Shown here: positions 62,262-64,000 of the stretch, in pieces | How the letters are laid out: each line of letters opens with the position of its first letter | Position numbering within the stretch: position 1 is the stretch's first letter | DNA from: Hyphomicrobiales bacterium | Lineage (GTDB): Bacteria > Pseudomonadota > Alphaproteobacteria > Rhizobiales > NORP267 | DNA: 64,000 bases | Assembly (NCBI GenBank): GCA_021775875.1 | Contig: JAJFHA010000009.1 | Coordinates: 1 to 64,000, forward strand | Reading direction: 5' to 3' | Notes under the pieces: generated by a model | Seen by the model: the letters and a program-made list of their open reading frames with translations, nothing else | Databases searched by the model: none | What the model was told of the DNA's origin: nothing | Program-made: the position numbers and the translations under genes

Positions 62262-62930
62262 TTGAACTCGTTTTTCAAAAATTTTCCTTGGCAGATTTTA
62301 CTTAAACTGGCGTGCCTGCTCGCGTTGATCATCGGTGCCAATCTGCTCGCAAACTGGATATCGGATCTGATGCAATTTGAATTGCGGCCAGCCAATGAAA
62401 CTTCCATTCACCGGTTGATCATGATCTTCGCTGCGGCCTATGTGATGCTTATCGCAACCCCGTTTGTGCCCGGCGTTGAAGTAGGGCTGGGATTGATGGC
62501 AATGCTCGGGCCAAAAATCGTGTTCCTGGTATACATTGCCACGATTATGGGCCTCTCTCTGGGCTACGCTCTGGGACGGCTGGTGCCTTTACGCAGCCTG
62601 ATCAGGTTTCTCGAACAGATCCGGTTTGCGCGTGCCGCTGCATTGCTGAAAACCATCAAACCGATGTCGACGAAAGACCGCCTTGCCTTTCTGATTGCCA
62701 AAGCGCCCAATCGTTTCGTCCCGTTTCTGCTTAAATACCGTTACGTGGCTTTAGCGATTGCGATCAATTTGCCTGGGAATTTCCTGATCGGAGGCGGCGG
62801 CGGCATTGCCCTGCTGGCCGGAACCAGCGGGCTGTTCTCGTTCCCCGGATTTGTTCTGACTGTCGCTATTGCGGTGTTGCCGTTCCCGATTGCCTTTATC
62901 CTGTTGGGCAGCGAATTGTTTGGAATCTGA
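62262..62930 (+). CDS. multi-spanning membrane protein, possibly TVP38/DedA-related
   Basis: The 222-residue protein has five or six hydrophobic stretches: ILLKLACLLALIIGANLLA near 12-30, LIMIFAAAYVMLIATPFVPG, GPKIVFLVYIATIMGLSLGY, YVALAIAINLPGNFLIGGGG and FVLTVAIAVLPFPIAFILLG. The P-G-V-E and N-L-P-G-N-F-L-I-G-G-G-G elements recall the reentrant loops of the TVP38/DedA superfamily, but this is only a suggestion. The start is TTG at 62262 with AGGGG 7 bases before it; no in-frame ATG is suitable. It is probably co-transcribed with the gene at 61760. Confidence 0.7.
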   Translation: MNSFFKNFPWQILLKLACLLALIIGANLLANWISDLMQFELRPANETSIHRLIMIFAAAYVMLIATPFVPGVEVGLGLMAMLGPKIVFLVYIATIMGLSLGYALGRLVPLRSLIRFLEQIRFARAAALLKTIKPMSTKDRLAFLIAKAPNRFVPFLLKYRYVALAIAINLPGNFLIGGGGGIALLAGTSGLFSFPGFVLTVAIAVLPFPIAFILLGSELFGI

Positions 62931-63023
62931 TTCAGCGGAAACCCTATTGTGCTGGGGTTGAAATTTGACGATTGTTGACGTCTCTGCCGATGAAAATCGT
63001 TTCATCAAATTTGAGGAATGGAT

Positions 63024-64000
63024 ATGGATTTCACACTGTCCGAAGAACAGACCGCCTTGCAGGAAACCGCACGTAGATATGCCCGGAACGAGCTGCCTGA
63101 CATTGCGCGCCAGGTCGAACAGGATGACGAGCCACCGGGCCGTGACCTGGTTCGGGAATTCGCTAAAATGGGATTTCTCGGGATTAATCTTGATGCTGAA
63201 AATGGCGGCGCGGGTCTTAGCCATTTCGACGCAGTTCTGGTCTTGGAGGAAATTGCCAAAATCTCATCAGCGATCGCGTTTCCGGTGTTTGAATCCTGCT
63301 TTGGCCCGGTATTGGCAATCCAGCATTTTGCGCCTGAAGATTTGAAACGGCGGATTATTCCCCAAGTCTGTAGTGGTGAAATGATTGTCGCCATCTCGAT
63401 GTCGGAGCCCGATGCTGGCAGTGCCCTGACCGATTTGAAAACTAGCGCAAAAATTGATGGCGACCGGATTATTATCAATGGCCAAAAAAGATGGTGCTCG
63501 GGTGCCGGTCATGCTGACGCTTATCTGGTTTATTGCAAGATGTCTGACGAACCGGGTGCCAAAGGTATCGGCGCGGTGCTGGTTGAAAAGGATGCGCCCG
63601 GCTTCACGTTTGGAGCCCGCGAACACCATATGGGATTTCGCGGTATCCCCAGCGCCGACATGTATTTTGATAATGTCGAAGTATCGCTCAGCAATATGGT
63701 CGTCCCGGCAGGGGGCTTTCGCAAACTCATGGAAGCGTTTGATCTGGAACGCTGCGGCAACACCACGATGAGCCTGGCGATTGGTCAATCGGCTTTTGAT
63801 TATGTGCGGGATTACGTTCAGGAACGCCATCAATTCGGTAAACCGCTGGTGGATTTCCAGGCCGTTCAAATGTCGCTGGCTGAAATGAAAATGAAACTCG
63901 ACGCCTCACGGCTGTTGCTCTACCGCGCCGTGGTCAATGCTGAAGCCGGGTTGCCGTCGATCAATGACAGCTCGGTAGCCAAATGTTTCGCCAACGAAAT
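63024..64000 (+). CDS. acyl-CoA dehydrogenase family protein (partial, runs off the window)
   Basis: Acyl-CoA dehydrogenases oxidise acyl-CoA to enoyl-CoA with FAD. The visible 325 residues start MDFTLSEEQTALQETARRYA and include LGINLDAENGGAGLSHFD near 52-69, the FAD-binding AISMSEPDAGSALTDLKTSA near 122-141, GFRGIPSADMYFDNVEV near 202-218 and the C-domain ERHQFGKPLVDFQAVQMSLA near 273-292. The catalytic Glu of the common type would lie beyond the window. It resembles the pimeloyl-CoA or butyryl-CoA type dehydrogenases; the substrate is unclear. The ATG at 63024 has GAGGAA 6 bases upstream. Confidence 0.92.
   Translation, partial: MDFTLSEEQTALQETARRYARNELPDIARQVEQDDEPPGRDLVREFAKMGFLGINLDAENGGAGLSHFDAVLVLEEIAKISSAIAFPVFESCFGPVLAIQHFAPEDLKRRIIPQVCSGEMIVAISMSEPDAGSALTDLKTSAKIDGDRIIINGQKRWCSGAGHADAYLVYCKMSDEPGAKGIGAVLVEKDAPGFTFGAREHHMGFRGIPSADMYFDNVEVSLSNMVVPAGGFRKLMEAFDLERCGNTTMSLAIGQSAFDYVRDYVQERHQFGKPLVDFQAVQMSLAEMKMKLDASRLLLYRAVVNAEAGLPSINDSSVAKCFANE

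Noticed and set aside
1-64000. CRISPR arrays, rRNA genes and replication origins
   Set aside because: No regularly spaced repeats, rRNA segments or DnaA-box clusters were seen in reading through the window.

Overview
The window looks like a chromosomal segment of an alphaproteobacterium, most likely of the Hyphomicrobiales (Rhizobiales) type. The main clues are gene order (lptC-lptA-lptB-rpoN-ptsN followed by a DUF1150 gene and hsp20; uppP/gst/queG/SDR; tRNA-Leu next to an RNase D-like gene), the GAAC-N7-GAAC form of the LexA box, the imuA-imuB-dnaE2 cassette and moderately high GC. The species cannot be named from the sequence alone.

Layout. 1-700: end of an IS3-family element and a broken tyrosine recombinase. 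690-2550: a Tat-exported isochorismatase-fold hydrolase divergent from an AraC regulator. 2950-3160: tRNA-Ser(GGA) plus a detached 30-bp copy of its 5' part. 3344-8825: small membrane protein, msrA, mepA and a three-part lipid-linked sugar system (GT-C membrane transferase, GT2 polyprenol-phosphate sugar synthase, GtrA flippase). 8835-19248: translation and envelope genes (lepA, pheT, pheS, rplT, rpmI, infC) with a DUF302 protein, a YiiX-like enzyme, a lipoprotein and a GT4 glycosyltransferase. 19382-24779: alpha/beta hydrolase, an SDR, queG, a GST, uppP and an NDUFA9-like protein.

25040-32495 is a 7.4-kb genomic island in the 3' end of tRNA-Leu(CAG). It is bounded by a 24-bp direct repeat (one mismatch), with a truncated integrase next to the tRNA. 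Its cargo is a compact sensory cassette: an Aer-type PAS protein, a separate soluble chemoreceptor, a small Cys-rich protein and an unknown 256-aa protein, divergent from a MarR-type regulator with a C-terminal four-cysteine site. A paralogous regulator and decayed IS30 and IS5 transposases follow. This is the best candidate for an undescribed system in the window.

32529-40037 returns to core genes (RNase D-like, LPS transport lptCAB, rpoN, ptsN, DUF1150, hsp20), interrupted by an internally deleted IS5-family element and an exonuclease-BRCT gene. hsp20 has a strong sigma-32 promoter match and a ROSE-type RNA thermometer candidate. 40202-48928 is a complete nitrous oxide reductase operon, nosRZDFYLX, read leftwards from an FNR-type box at 48988. 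It gives the cell the last step of denitrification (N2O to N2).

49137-53763 holds a BaiN/YhiN flavoprotein, a YaiI protein, RhlE helicase and a long-form Aat transferase. 54135-59547 is the SOS-controlled mutasome imuA-imuB-dnaE2. The window closes with a fused APH-like/P-loop kinase, three small conserved or unknown genes and the start of an acyl-CoA dehydrogenase.
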